From Paracyclopina nana (lineage: Eukaryota; Arthropoda; Copepoda; Cyclopoida; Cyclopettidae), in NCBI GenBank assembly GCA_019096065.1, contig JAGUCH010000002.1:3980501-4044500 (forward strand): a stretch of 64,000 nucleotides of DNA, given 5' to 3'. This document shows positions 51,601-64,000 of this stretch, in pieces (the stretch's first letter is position 1; the number at the start of each line of letters is the position of its first letter). The notes under the pieces were generated by a model that was given only the letters and a program-made list of their open reading frames with translations, did no database searches and was not told the origin of the DNA. The position numbers and the translations under genes are program-made.

Positions 51601-54600
51601 GCGAAATTGAAAAGTTATCAAAGAGTGCATTGAATTTTAAAGTTGGTTTTTGGGAAGCTCATAGTATGCATAGTGGTGGTGCCTTTTTATCTTCGTGAAC
51701 TAAAGTATAAGTGTTGTGCATATAAATCGTTTTCTTTCACAGCTAGCAGAATCGACAACTTGATTCCTTCTTTCGTTGCATCATAAATCAAGACTTTCTC
51801 TCTGGCTTTCCTCAATTCCGAATATTTACAACATGCAAAATCTAAGGAATTTTTTTGGTATCATAATTTAGGTGGATTGATGAGAATTGGCATTCATATT
51901 CTAGTATATGTGCATCATGCAGTTTTTAGTACAGGCTCACAATTAAAGCCACATACTAGTGAAGTAAGGAGTTTGAAAGGAGGTAGACGAGCAGGTCTTT
52001 TTTTTTTTTTGGGTCAACAAAACATTCATCCAAAAGTTTTGCAGCCACAGTGGCTTTTTCTCAGCAGCATATAAAGTAATGGCTTAAACTTTGGATGAGT
52101 GTTTGCCTTATCTTTTTTCTCAATTGCTTCATCGAGACTTGGCAATTTTACCTTTCGAGGCTGTAAAAGTGGAGAAGAGAAAAAAGAGGCGCATGAATTG
52201 GTCATTCACAGTGATAATTGATTAGTCTTCTATTTTTATGACACTGATGTGCTTTTGTTTATGACCGTGATGTGCTCCAGTTTCTACAAGTTCTTCTAGA
52301 AAACCACGTGGCTGTAGGTGTAGAAAGCAACTTACCTTCCATGAGATTGGGGTTGCTTATAATCACAAGGTTAGAGACTAAAGTTGAAAATCCTGGTGCT
52401 AGACACGATTGAGCAATGAATCCCAACTTCAATTCATTCAAACAGACAGCTTGGTCGTCTCGCTTCCAATCCCAGCCTAGAAAATGAGTAATGATAGCCA
52501 AGTTGAAGTAATTTCCTCCTTTGAAAAGAAAGTCTTTGGCTCTCATCAAAGTAAAAATCTACCCTTGATTGACGGGAGATGTTGCCAATAGCAACCCATA
52601 AAAGTACGAAATCTACTTCTATTCGGCTACTCTTTTATTGCCATTCATATATCATAGAGAAAGCGCGTCTTGCATTCTAAGCGCAGCGGGACTATAAAAA
52701 GGAATAGTGAAAAAAAGAGAAAGGCTTTCTTGAGGATAAAGGATTCTCTCACAATATGATGCATGCAAAAAGTGGGAAAGCTCAAAGCGAGTTCAATTTG
52801 CAAAAATGTGACACTTTCATGTTTTTCCGTATTTGTTTCGGCGCACTGGTCGCCATCAACAGCTGACAGAGCATGCGCGCACGTAGCTCCTTTCAGGCAA
52901 CATTTTTTTGCGCATTACCTGGAATGTTGAGAAGGAATGATTTGTTGTGGTATTGCATGAGCTGGATGATGACCCTGGTATCTTCACAAAAGTTTTTCAG
53001 GCTAATGACTCTCATTATGTTGGAAGCGTCTTCAGCATCTGGGCCCTCGCAGAATTTATTGGCCAAAACGAGGCAAGCAGCGGCTTGATCTGCGCACACT
53101 CGCTGAAGGTCAAAGGCATTCAGCATGGAGCCCCTGCAAGAATAACGAGGCAAGTTGTAAAATAATTGTATCCGATACCAATTATCAATGCCATATCCTA
53201 CATTGATGTATCGGCTGGATAAGCAGGCGCTTAATTAGGGAATGTCATGCAAAGCCATTTATATACTCTTACTGTAGTAATAAGGAAAAGCTTGCCTGAA
53301 ATATTGGACTCTTGTGGCCTCACGTTTGAGAAGTCCCTCGAACTCCAGATTGGGCTCTTCTTTGTTGAGGAAAACGACTTCCACGTCCACATCATCACGA
53401 GCAGGATGGAAAAAATCTGCCAAAAAGGTCTGGACTGACTCGTAATTAATGTTCCCACACACGATAATAAATTGCCGCCCATCTGGCTGATATTCACCAG
53501 CATACCTAAAATTCAGACATTTCTTTGTAATGAGGCAGCCTATGAAAAGCACGAAAGGTGTATCCGCTCATAGTAGTTATAATTTCTGATATAATACAGC
53601 TTGAAGACGGAACTAAAGATTTGAAGCATAGTATGAATTGTATGTACCGAATAGTTGATGGAATTGGACAAAGCTTATAGGTGCTGCTAGTAAAATACCA
53701 CATATCACAAAGGCCATCACAGCCAAAGAAAAACATTTAGTACACATCATTCTGGATGGGGGCTGAATAACTTTCGGCTAGCTTATACACAAAAATATGC
53801 ATAAAAAGAAAATTCACACGTTTTGTACACATAATACGGACTTTTTCCCTACTACCAAACGCTTCAAATCGTTGTTGACCATTCTTCAAACAGTAGGGAT
53901 GCAAAGTATTCTATAGATCATTTCAAAATGTTTTTAGCTTTAAAAAGCATGAAAATTGAGATGTAGTACTATTACATATTGAGAGAGGAACAGAACTAAG
54001 CTATTGATATTATGGTACTATATGATATGTATGAGCAAATTAAGCTACTGCAATAAGCGCAGAAAGTGTCGGAAATGTTCTGCTATTTGGCAAGATGTTG
54101 ATTCTTATCACTTTTTTCGATTAATGCGAAGTAGTTTCTGGTCAACAAGTCACAAGTGTCAATTAAGCTCCCTTGTATGACGTATAACGAGTCCTTGATA
54201 TATAAGAAAGCAAATTAATGAAGGTCAGTGGGATGTACAACAAATATGAAATAGGGATTTTGAGAATATTGTGCAGTGATGATGAGGAAAATTCCTTTCT
54301 TTAGTTTTGGTGCTCTTTCATGCTGGATTGTACGATTATATTCAAAGTACGTCTGCCCCCCCTCAAATCCGGCTAATTTATAATAGTATAAAGACAGAAA
54401 ATGAGCCAAATATGTATATAGTACATGATTCGGGAATAGATATTCGTGGTGGGAGAGAATCTCAATTTTCATGCAATAAGAAATGGGCATGGTGAAAGCA
54501 GCTGCATTAAGAGGCTTTGAAAATATACCCAACAGCAGATTTAGGGGGGTCTCCTTTTTTCAATTTCTAGAGGGATATGCAAAAAAGTAAACGCTAAAGC

Positions 54601-57600
54601 TCATACTATCAGTAGTAGCGGTGGTATTTTTGCATACCCCTTTAAATACTACCTTAAAGTAGGTAAATATTACCAATAGCTGCAAAGAAAAGAAAGAGAG
54701 ATTTGCAAAGAAGCGCCCAAAAAGTGTGATCCAGAACAACGGAAGACAATGTGAAAGGGGAATGGCGGGTGGACTGGTTTACTCACCTTGGACGGTCTCC
54801 AATCAAGCGTGCAATTTCAGGAATGAAATTGGCGAACATGATCAAAGCTCCCATCATGTAGAAAATAATGAAAACGCGGCCCAAATCGGTTGTGCAAGCA
54901 ATATCACCGTAACCAACCTACAAAGAAGAAAGCCTGAAGTTAAAAACCACAAAGCCTCAAAGTAGCAAAATAAAAAAAATTCAGCTCACCGTGGACATGG
55001 TGACGAACATTAAGTAGATGCAATCTCCATATCCAAGCTCGTGGAAATTCTCAAAATTATCCCAGGGATCTCCGCTGTTTTCCAAAAGGTGGCATATCCC
55101 AGCTATCAAATTTATTTTAGATTTCAGCCAAATAAATCACGAATCCATTTGCTTACCTGAGACCAAAATAACCGAGACAAAAATGGTGGTCAATTGGGTA
55201 AGCCTAATGGACGATGATGTGCTTATCAGCCTCAAATACACGAGGACATCACTAGTGTTGAGTATTATAAGGGCTCGCAAAAAACGCAAGCCATGCCAAT
55301 ACTGTCCAATGTAGACTGCAAAAAAAGAAGCATACACAGGTCAACCAGTCAAAATGCTAAATTACGAACAGAAGAACAGGTTGAATTTGATCGACCTTTT
55401 CACATGGGCTTAGTAACAAAAAAACGAGAAACGGTAGAGTTCAAGGGTTGATTGAAAGAGGCAGAAAGTTGGTTCTTTCTGCGTATAATGCCACATTAGA
55501 TTACGTACCTGACAGAAAAATTGGAGGGACGGTGAAGAAATCTACCAAGGTATCGGTGGTGAACAGAAAGTACAACTTGTCATCAGCAGCCAGAAAGCGG
55601 ATGAAGAAAAATACCACGAAAAATACAGCCAGAGCAAAGTCGAGCTGAAAAGACGGTAGAATTGAAGTGACTCCATTATTTGTCGCCTCCGAGACGCTTT
55701 CAACTGCTGTTTTCAATGTTTTGGCTTATTGCTTTTTCGCCGAATCTTCAAACTTGAGGGCATTCAGGCAAGCGCAGATGCGAGCACGCGCCGCGCTGGT
55801 CACTCAGTTGCTGACCGGGATGCGCGCACACATAGAGTACTTCTGCGCATGCGCAGCAATCCGCGCTTCGCAGTGCTGCCAGATGCGACTGTTTATAGGC
55901 TTCGGCGGCAAAACCAATAATTCGTAAGATATTGGCAATAATGGGTCAGTTTTTAATTTTGACGCCTTATTTCAAAACTTTGGAAATATTTCCGATCCGA
56001 ATCAGCTAATTTTGGAATCAGACTCATTGGCTATTTTAGAATGACGACTGGCGTTTTTTGACGAGATAATCTGCCAGCACCGTAACCCGCTTGCTTCCGA
56101 GTTCCGACTTATTCAGCTTTCTTCGGTTTCAAACTGAATACTCCAATGTGAATACTAAATACAGACGAGCGAGGCAGCAGAATATAGACGCGAAGACATT
56201 GAGTTCGAGAGAAAAAGCTTAACATGACGGAAAAATCGACCTTCGAAAGGTAAGGTTACTATTTGAGTTTACTTTGGCTTGGATCTTGTATAAGTTGTCT
56301 TAATAAGCTTCACGGAATGAAGAGTACCTGAATGTTGAAGTTATCACTCCATTCGATTGTTCGCTCTACTTCGCATCCATACCATTTGTGCGTATCTGCA
56401 GGGGAAATTAGATGTAAGTAATTTGGATGGAAAAGAAAGCAGCTTGTTTTTGTCCTTGAGAGGCTTTGGCTCAAAAGTGCATGAAATGAGCCTAATTAAC
56501 ATAATTTTGACCAGCAAATCCTTATCGCTGCGGCTAGGAATGATGGACATTTTCTTTGCCAAGACCAGTTCCAGAACACTTCTTTTGGACATTTTAAGTG
56601 TGCTATTGTTTGATGTCCTTAGCTTTTGTGTGTATATAGTTTGCTATTGGCCGATGAATTATTAACCATACATTGTACAGCCCAATGATCCATAATTTTC
56701 TAGACTCACAAATTGGCTTTTCAAAAGCCATGTATTTGGTTGTGTTAGTCATGTTGCCATGGCAAAAATTTCTATTTGGAGACAACTTAATGGGCAAAAA
56801 AGCCGCAAAGCAATGCAATAACTTGGGTTTCGGTTCATTATGTGAGACGACGTTCCGCCTTTTTCTCGTGAAAGTTATGTGGGGAATTATTTGCCAAACA
56901 AGCTAGCTCCCCGAGGAGAAAAGAACATTGACTCTCCTTTTTTTCTGCGTCAACCAAAATTGCGAAAAAGCCTCTTTTGTTAGGCTGCAGTGGCTCTGCA
57001 TTATTTTTTTGCCTACCCCAGAGATGGGTTTAAAAAGCAGCCTGAAATCAGGTAATAAATTACAATGAATATTTGAATTGAGACCATTCCCCTTTTTGGG
57101 CCAGCCTATATACTAGCATAATAAAAGTTTCATGCTTGGCTGTTGAATAATTTGATGCAGTCAAAGAGCTCTCGAATTCACAAAAGTGGAAATGGCTCCT
57201 AAATTCAACTGCAGTTTTACGCAAGGACGATTTTCGCATGGCTGAGCTTTCTCAAAATTCACTATTTTTCGCGTGAATCATCCAATCAGGCCGATGACTC
57301 GTATTTGCATAGTTCCACAAAGTTTCATTGGGTGGGAATTTGAAAACAGGCGCATTTCAGGCTTGTCATTCTATCTTCAGTCGATAAAATCGACAAATGC
57401 GAGTTCAACTGCACTCTAATATGGATCATCTTGTATTGATGACTGCAGCTTGTGTCTATTTCCATTTTTTGGGGGGAAAAGTAAGCAAAGTGAGAGCTAT
57501 TTGTTTACATCTTGGATTTTTTGCAACTGGCTGATGCAGCAGCTTAATTTATGGAAAGACAGTCGTCCTGGTATTTTGGGTTTAGTAGCCTTCGTTGCCA

Positions 57601-58121
57601 AGAAATGGAGTAGTAGTAGCAATGAGAGAGGGAAAATCTCGCATTATCGAAAGTGCTTTTCGAGAGCTTCAAGGCTATCTTCCTGACATGTGTGTGGATA
57701 TATACCGTGTGTCCACTTGAACTTATTCCCAAATACTCCAATATCATATTTGGCTTTTTTACCGGACACAGTTGCTAGTTGGCGGGAAAGGAGTCTTACC
57801 CAGGATATAAATGATGAATGATGCAATGGAGCAGGCGAAAGCGAACACAACCAGAATTCTTCCTGTGGTCGTGTTTCCACTAATGAGATCTTCTGCCCAA
57901 TTTTGAATGCTCGAGTAGAAGCTCGGCTCGACGAGAATCTGGTCAACATTTCGGTTTTTGCTGTCTCGTTTCACTGGCTGCTTGCACATGTAAACCAGGA
58001 TTCTGGGAATGAGGATGAGGACAAAGCAGGTGCCCAGTGTGCCCAACGAGGATATTATGAACCAATAATAGTATCTTTGATCTGGAGGAATCAGTGTGCC
58101 GGTACAGTTGGGCTCGCTCAT
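47688..58121 (-). CDS. slo: BK (Slo, KCNMA1-type) potassium channel alpha subunit, diverged
   Basis: Phase-consistent 19-exon model, 1084 aa: 58121-57800, 56395-56328, 55644-55509, 55315-55157, 55102-54990, 54917-54787, 53505-53296, 53133-52919, 52476-52336, 51176-51079, 50840-50720, 50499-50312, 50118-50089, 49465-49223, 49150-49006, 48951-48827, 48715-48404, 48340-48093, 47937-47688. BK channels are plasma-membrane K+ channels opened by voltage and Ca2+. In order: S0 ([20 protein letters not shown]), S1, S2-S3, S4 ([11 protein letters not shown]), pore with filter TVGYGD at 266-271, RCK1 ([26 protein letters not shown]), the heme-linker region ([11 protein letters not shown]), RCK2 ([37 protein letters not shown]) and a short tail. 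The third S4 Arg is Ile and the Ca2+ bowl acids are missing. Intron 7 is GC-AG. Exon 13 is a 30-base micro-exon. Confidence 0.95.
51177..52335 (-). other. BK-channel intron
   Basis: A 1.16-kb intron between coding exons 9 and 10 of the BK gene. No other gene, RNA or transposon was recognised. A T-run of more than ten bases lies near 52000. Alternative exons for this RCK1-RCK2 linker segment could be hidden here, but I found none in phase. Confidence 0.5.
53506..54786 (-). other. BK-channel intron
   Basis: A 1.28-kb intron between the pore/S6 exon and the first RCK1 exon. It is AT-rich, with no gene or repeat recognised. Confidence 0.5.
56396..57799 (-). other. BK-channel first intron
   Basis: A 1.4-kb intron after the S0-S1 exon. 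Nothing further was recognised, apart from chance frames. Confidence 0.5.
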
Positions 58122-61100
58122 TTTGCTGCTATCTGCAAATTAACAAGAAAAAATTAGAGCCATATTTGCTCTCGCTAATTAGAGGTTTCCCTTGATTTTC
58201 CCCATATTGACTTTATCCCTCACTTAGCAGATTTTGCTCTCGAGCTGACGCAGCTTTGTTAGGCTTTTTCCCGACAAGTTTATGTTATGGCACCACATCT
58301 TCTTCCTTCAGGGAAGCTGGATGTGTGCGGCTTGGCAGCAGTGAAACACAAAAACTTCCAAATTGTTGCAAACTTTATCCCGCGCGCAGCCAAAAACTGG
58401 GACTAATGAAGGAGTTGCAAATTCCTCACAAGCAAACTTGATGAAAATCTGCAGCTAGCACATTTTTTGATGAAAAACCACTGCTTTAATGTGTAGCAAA
58501 GGGAGAGATCGATTTTCAGGCGCAGGAAGGGCGCCCTTGAGAATTGTGGATATAGGCCCACTTTTGGGCCAAAATACCTGCATGAAAAAACACCTTGCTA
58601 GTGTAGAGTTATGCACTTTGGATGAGAGGATGACATAAGAGTTGACCTAGGCTTATGGATGTCACGCTAGCCCTGCCAAGGCTTTTGTGTATCTTGCATA
58701 AAAAAGAGCCTTTTTTGTTGCAGCTGTATAATGTGAAATAAGGATTAATTTCTTTTCACCTAAGCCACCAAGTCTGGTGGTTTGTTACTCTAATGAAGTG
58801 ATATTTAGTGAAGAATAAGCCACGTCTTGGCGTTGTATTTTGCTGAAAACATTTTTAAAAAATGCCCTGTAGAAAAACGTCAAAAACAGGTGTAAAATGG
58901 CTTGCGCCTCGGCGAAGATTTTAAAGCTAAAAACGGCAAAAAAAGTGAAGGAAAAAGTCCCCTGCGTGGTTGCAGTTAGAAATTGAAAATGAAGCAAAGT
59001 CACAATTGAATAATTAACTGTTTGCATTTTTAAAGCGAGCTTCAGAAGTCAAGCCTTGCAGGTTTGTTAATAGTACATAATCTCATACACAGCCAATTAA
59101 AAACCATTAAAAGCTAACGGCAATCTTCTGTGAAGTAAAAGTGAAAAATGGGCTCGTTTGTCTCACTTAGAAGGGAACGTGTGAACAGCTCATTTTAAGC
59201 TTCTTTCTACGGGATTCCATTATTTTTTTTTCTGCCGCGTTGACAAAGCCATAATCTTGTTTCAGATTGGAGAGAAAGCTGCAAATTGGCTTTGGAAAGT
59301 TTCGCAACTTTTTCTTGGCCTCCTTTTAATCAGAAAATAATTAAAAATTCGTGCAACTTTAGCAACTAGTCCAAAAAGTGATGGAAAGCTGAGATAATGA
59401 ATCTCGCCATTAAGGCCATCATAAATTATCTCTCGACACACAATCAAAAAAGCATTCCATTTAGCCTCGATATTTTTAAAAATGTTATAGCTAGAAAAAG
59501 TGAGCAAATATTGGGAATTTGCTGTTTTCGACGCATTTCCTCTGCCTCTCGAGTTTGTTGTTGATCTTTCTTATGACAAACTGTGTATGGTACATGATCA
59601 AAGAAAGATACACAAATATATACTGTAAGAGTAAGTGTCCCGCCCAGAACAAGTTTTCCCGAAGATATGGAAATGGTATTTGCAGCCGCAGTTTTACTTT
59701 ATTATACTATAAAGATGCTTGTTTAGGCCTCCAACTGTGAGCTGCTTTGTCCCTTGGAGGGATTTTTTGGCAAGTACACGCAATATAAAAGCTTTACATC
59801 TTTTCTGCTCACTGCATGTAGCTGAAATTCCATTAGTTGGCTGGAGATGAAAAACTGGGGAAAAGAAGCACTTCCACCCACATTGCACCTAGATTTCTTC
59901 TTCTTCCCTGCAGCTATGGTTGCAATGGTTGTTCTCATGCACTAGTTGAAGAAGATGAATGGTGCTCAGCACTAATCTCAACCGAAAGGTTGGAATTGCT
60001 CTCTAATGAGGAGATGCGTGTCGGTGGAACATCATGCATATTGCAATAGCCAAAGTTGGCCTAGAATTTTTATTAACCTTATTCAAGCATTGCTTTTTTG
60101 CGGGCATTGCGTCCCATGGGACTGCCAAAATGACTATCAGTCTACGTAATAATGAAAAAACTAAAGCATGAGCGTATCAAAGCTATTATTAAATCAGCTC
60201 ACACATAATTTTTCAGTTTGGCTCAAAATGAGCTAAAAAAGCCCACTTGACAACCACTTCATGAAGATGATGCTCTTCTTTTTTACTTTTTGGTTGGGAA
60301 AGCTGCTTACCTGTTTTTTGTGCTTCGTTTGACTAAAATCGAGATAAACCATAAAAGCAGGGGCATAAAATTGTGGCTGGTTTGGTTCAAGTCATGTTGG
60401 CGGGCAATAGTTTGAAAACTATTGAGGATACTCTGTATATATTTACTCGTGTGCTTCTCCTCCTATACAAAGAGAAACTACGCAAGGAGGGACATGCAGC
60501 AAGTGAGCTCCTCCATAAGAGAGCTTGCCTTCGAAGGCGCTCCTCATGCAATGTGTGGACTGAACCCTTGTTTTGGCTGGGCTCTCCATACACTATGGGC
60601 ACACTCAACCTTCAAACCTTCAGTCAGGGTTGCTACCTTGAGCTCACATGCACTTTTATGTGTACGAAGTGCTTGAATTAAGCATTTATGAGGGAGGAAA
60701 ATTCCATTAGAAAGCCAAATTTCTGAGCAAGCCATTAATTGAAGTGAAGGAGTCTATTAGAGAAAAAATAATCCACGTCTGCTTTTTAGTTGTATGTGCG
60801 AGTGGGTTTTTTGCAGAGCCTCATTTTTGCCCTTTGACCAAGTGAAAAATGGGCGAGCTTTCTGTAAAAATGGGCATAGAAGCCGCGAGGAACGCTTTTA
60901 AGGATTATTGGCTTTCTGTAATCGATGTTCCAAAAGGCTACTATACTATTATACAACTATTACGAGTAGAATCATGACGGCCTCGTTAATTACATATTGC
61001 AGCATAAAGCACACATTTCCTCGGTCGCTGCTGGGGCTTTTTATCTATCTTCCCTCAGTGCTATGCACACACATGGAAACTTGGGGTGTATACTAGTATC

Positions 61101-63310
61101 GTTTGGAGGGAAGAAAGAAAGGCCTCTCGTTGCGAGCTTAGTACATCATGTTTCCATTACTTTTGCCCATATCAAAACTTCTATTGGTTATTGAGCTGTG
61201 AAGCCCAAATACAATATGCTACCACTTGTACTCTAAAAGAGCCCTGTTTAATGAAATAAGTCTGACAGTTAAGTGAGACTTTTACTTGTTCTCACGGCCA
61301 GCTAAAATGGCTAGGGGTCAGCTAATGCAACATAAAACATATCCAAGTGGGGCTTTAAGGGGTCTCAAGTTCAGGGAAATTATTGCTTAGCCTCCCAGTA
61401 TTTTTGTCAATAATGCCCTGTTCATGTATTAAGAATGCCTTAAGGTATGGAAAAAAATTTCTTAAGGAAAAGTGAATCTGTTGCTGACTGCCACTCTACG
61501 AGTTCAGCTTGAGGCCGAACAGCGTTTTTAATGGCAATTTTTGCTATTTCTTCTCATGGTTTTCAGAATATTTCAAAATAAATTATCTTTCAACAGGTTT
61601 CTTAACTATTTTTTGCTCGAAAGGAGTAAAATGTGGAGCACTTAATAGCCAAAATTAGATTTGTTTACTTTCAAGTTGGCTTAAAGTCGATCTGATTTTT
61701 TTAGTATCAGCTGGCGCTTTTCATAAGACCATTTTTCTCTTTTCCTTGAGGTGTTTTTCGTGTTTTTTCTTAAGGAGTTTGGGGCATACATGAACAGGAC
61801 ATAAAAGATTCTCAACTCGAGTCAGTGACTATATTTTAACAATATTTTAAAATAGGCAACTGACAAATATTACCCAGGCCAATGAGCGCTTGAGAAGGGT
61901 GAGCTTACATGTTGGCATTTAGCTGATATTTCAAGTTTGTTTTGGAACCTCGGTTGTCATGTCTTCAAGATTTTCAAGAGCAATTGTCATCCTACCTTGG
62001 CAAATGCATATGCCATCAAATTAGGGCCAAAACTGTACATGATACATAATGTTGAGAAATTACGACTGCCGCTGCGGAAAAAGCTCATCTTCTTCAGATG
62101 ATGAATAAGCATTGCAGGTAATTCCAAATAGAAACTTTCAGCAGCTTTTCTCTATGCCCAGCTCATCTGCTACCTCTACAACTGCCTGTTGATGTATCGT
62201 ATTACGTGGAAATACAGGGCAATCGCTGAAGCAGCACATTTTGTCCCTCACTAGATGGCCACAAAAAAAAAATAGAAATAGCAAGAGAAATAGAAAAATA
62301 GAGATTGGAAATATTTCGAGCATGCAGGTGGTAGCCAATAATACTATAAATGGCCACTTTCTCTGATCAATTTTTCTGGATTAGAAAAAGCCAATGATAC
62401 ATTGATACTAGAAAATTGGGCAAATAAGAATTGCTGCTATTATTTCGAGCTTGCTCATGCTAGTGCTTCTCCAGTTTTCCTCAATAACTTGTGGTGTATC
62501 TAGCCTACTTTTTACGACCGCCGCTGATGAAAAAGTCCAAATATACTTTTACAACTGGCCACCATTTTATGCACTTCTCTTGAATGAAACGTCTCCTTTC
62601 GCAATTGGATGTATTTATGTCCGCAATTTATTCTAGCCTCACTAGCTGCTCGTTCTTCTCCCTTTATCTTTCATGTAGCAAAGATCGGCTGAAAACTTTC
62701 CAACTTTCACGTGGCACAAGAAGTCGCACTGGCATAATTAGGTTTGCTTGCTGCTATACTACGAGATTCTGGCTTGAGAGCAAAAGTAGGCCGTTAATAT
62801 GCTACCTTTTTCCAACGCTTTTTCTCGCTATAACTCAGGTGTGCGCACAAAAGATTGTCAATATTTCCACAATGAATTAGTAGGGTACCTTCAGCGAAAA
62901 ACCGTTTTCTTTGGTCACTTTCTGAGCTGCTTTCTTGAGAAAAAAGGCCTAGTAAAGATATAGTGGAAGAAGTAATTTTAGCTAAAGTACATTGTCACGG
63001 TTGCAAATGGAAGAAGGCGCGCAGCACATTTGTTCCCATGTCCTTCTACTGGTATAGCAGTATACCCATTTATACCTTGGAAGTGATTGGAAAAGTTACC
63101 TCGTCACAGCCGCGAGAATAGATTAATGTTACCCAACCACCAGCTACAGGGTGCTTCAAAAAAGAGAAAGAAAATAATTATTGATAGGGGAGCTCATTTT
63201 GTGAGCTAAAAACCACTCGATTTTTACTTCATAAAATTTGTTTGTTCTATGTAACCGTTTACATATATAAATAGATATTAGACACAAAATTGCTTCGCTG
63301 CACAAAATAG
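58122..63310. other. 5.2-kb region without a recognised gene
   Basis: The upstream region of the BK gene and the 3' flank of the last gene. All reading frames on both strands are short (at most about 100 codons) and carry no domain signature or phase-matched splice partners. It is AT-rich with many short homopolymer runs. No tRNA, snRNA or transposon termini were recognised. It may hold the BK promoter and untranslated exons. Confidence 0.55.
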
Positions 63311-64000
63311 TCAGGTCCACTCGATTCGATCACTTTGGTGAGTTTCACTCAAAAACTCAGTCCATAATGCTGGAAAATTGCCTTTGATGGTGGCTAGCTG
63401 ATTAGCATGCACTTTGGCATGGAGCCACGCCAGGAATCCTTGGGCCAGCTTCAGCCAAGGCTGCAAATAAGAATCCGGAAAGCCGATCCATGTTTGAATT
63501 TGGTGCAATCGATTCTCGCACTTCTTCACTCGACTCCCAACTCCCTCGGACTTGTCCTTGTTGAAGGCTGACACAGCAGCTGTGGCCTTTTCCCTAATTG
63601 CCCGAGCGAGAACGTACCAGGCGGTCTTCTTTTTCAAGAGGCCAATGACGTGGCCTTTGCCGTCGAGGAAATAGAAAACTTCACCCTCGTACCCGTGGCC
63701 TTGGCGTACCGCATTCATCCGGAGCTCAGCTTGCTCAGCGGGGATCACAGATACTTTGACCGTTTCAATGCCCAAGCTGGCAGCAAAACTGATGGCCTTG
63801 TCCGGCCTTAGCGAGCAAAAGGAGGCGAGATCACTCTCGTTCTTGTAGGCACTCGTCCACGTGATGAACTTCAAAGTCTGGCCTTCGAGGTACGAGAGGT
63901 CCACAACATGCTGATAAGTGGGCTGGAGAACTTCAAACACTCCAGTGGCCTTTGTGTGATGCAGAAAATTAAGCAAAATCTCCAACTGATCTTGGGCTAA
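63311..64000 (-). CDS. RNA-ligase-like protein, C-terminal part (5' end beyond window)
   Basis: The frame is open from the window edge to a stop at 63311-63313, at least 229 residues, with no intron. Two stretches look like the later motifs of the covalent nucleotidyltransferase (RNA ligase) superfamily: 'YEGEVFYFLDGKGHVIG' like motif IV (EG-x-V) and 'LLKKKTAWYVLARAIREK' like motif V (K-x-K), in the right order and about ten residues apart. The catalytic K-x-D-G motif would lie upstream, outside the window, so the call is tentative. The remaining C-terminal 100 residues are helical with a Trp-rich end (FLAWLHAKVHANQLATIKGN). If correct, it would join or repair RNA ends using a nucleotide cofactor. 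Confidence 0.45.
   Translation of the reverse strand, partial: LAQDQLEILLNFLHHTKATGVFEVLQPTYQHVVDLSYLEGQTLKFITWTSAYKNESDLASFCSLRPDKAISFAASLGIETVKVSVIPAEQAELRMNAVRQGHGYEGEVFYFLDGKGHVIGLLKKKTAWYVLARAIREKATAAVSAFNKDKSEGVGSRVKKCENRLHQIQTWIGFPDSYLQPWLKLAQGFLAWLHAKVHANQLATIKGNFPALWTEFLSETHQSDRIEWT

Noticed and set aside
60373..60681. 102-codon plus-strand frame in the gene desert
   Set aside because: Overlaps other frames of similar length on both strands, no motif or splice partners; chance.

Overview
The window is nuclear DNA of an arthropod, most likely a pancrustacean such as a crustacean or springtail. It holds EGF-receptor ligand and Toll-ligand genes of the Spitz and Spätzle types, a BK potassium channel, paired core-fucosyltransferases and a Drosophila-type U2 snRNA. 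Genes are dense, and most introns are 50-90 bases with GT-AG ends; a few introns run to several kb. The species cannot be fixed from the sequence. I rebuilt exon structures by hand from splice sites, reading phase and protein family. For every multi-exon model marked 'phase-consistent', the summed exons divide by three and end at the stop codon.

Layout. 0-3 kb: the 5' part of a WD40 gene (minus strand), a decayed C2H2 zinc-finger copy and a MITE-like inverted repeat. 2.9-10.6 kb: a complete spitz-like EGF ligand gene (minus), whose two largest introns fill most of the space. 11.7-12.7 kb: a proline/tyrosine-rich single-pass membrane protein of unknown function. 14.3-16.5 kb: a secreted protein of unknown function. 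17.2-18.5 kb: tandem RidA deaminases. 18.6-21.1 kb: a GPI-anchored DUF885 protein. 21.3-24.8 kb: a 12-exon Spätzle-family cytokine gene. 26 kb: CHTOP. 27.6-33.5 kb: two tail-to-tail paralogues of a cysteine-rich membrane protein family that I cannot assign; the second carries a U2 snRNA gene and a hAT-type MITE inside one intron.

34.6-39.4 kb: a glycan-modification cluster made of a GT10 alpha-1,3-fucosyltransferase, a FUT8-type alpha-1,6-fucosyltransferase and a WSCD-like sulfotransferase. The stop codons of the first two overlap. 39.4-40.8 kb: a degenerin/ENaC channel. 42.2 kb: a cuticle-like structural protein. 43-44.7 kb: a BTB zinc-finger factor. 45-46.2 kb: PGAM5. 46.5-47.3 kb: a multi-pass membrane protein. 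47.7-58.1 kb: a 19-exon BK (Slo) channel alpha subunit that is unusually diverged at the Ca2+ bowl and in S4. 58.1-63.3 kb: no gene seen. 63.3-64 kb: the end of a gene resembling RNA ligases.

Functional themes are cell signalling (Spitz, Spätzle), N-glycan core fucosylation, ion channels and cuticle/secreted proteins. There is no operon-like organisation. The strongest leads are the rebuilt Spitz precursor with its long N-terminal extension, the BK channel without a recognisable calcium bowl, the unassigned cysteine-rich paralogue pair, and the intron containing both U2 and a hAT MITE.
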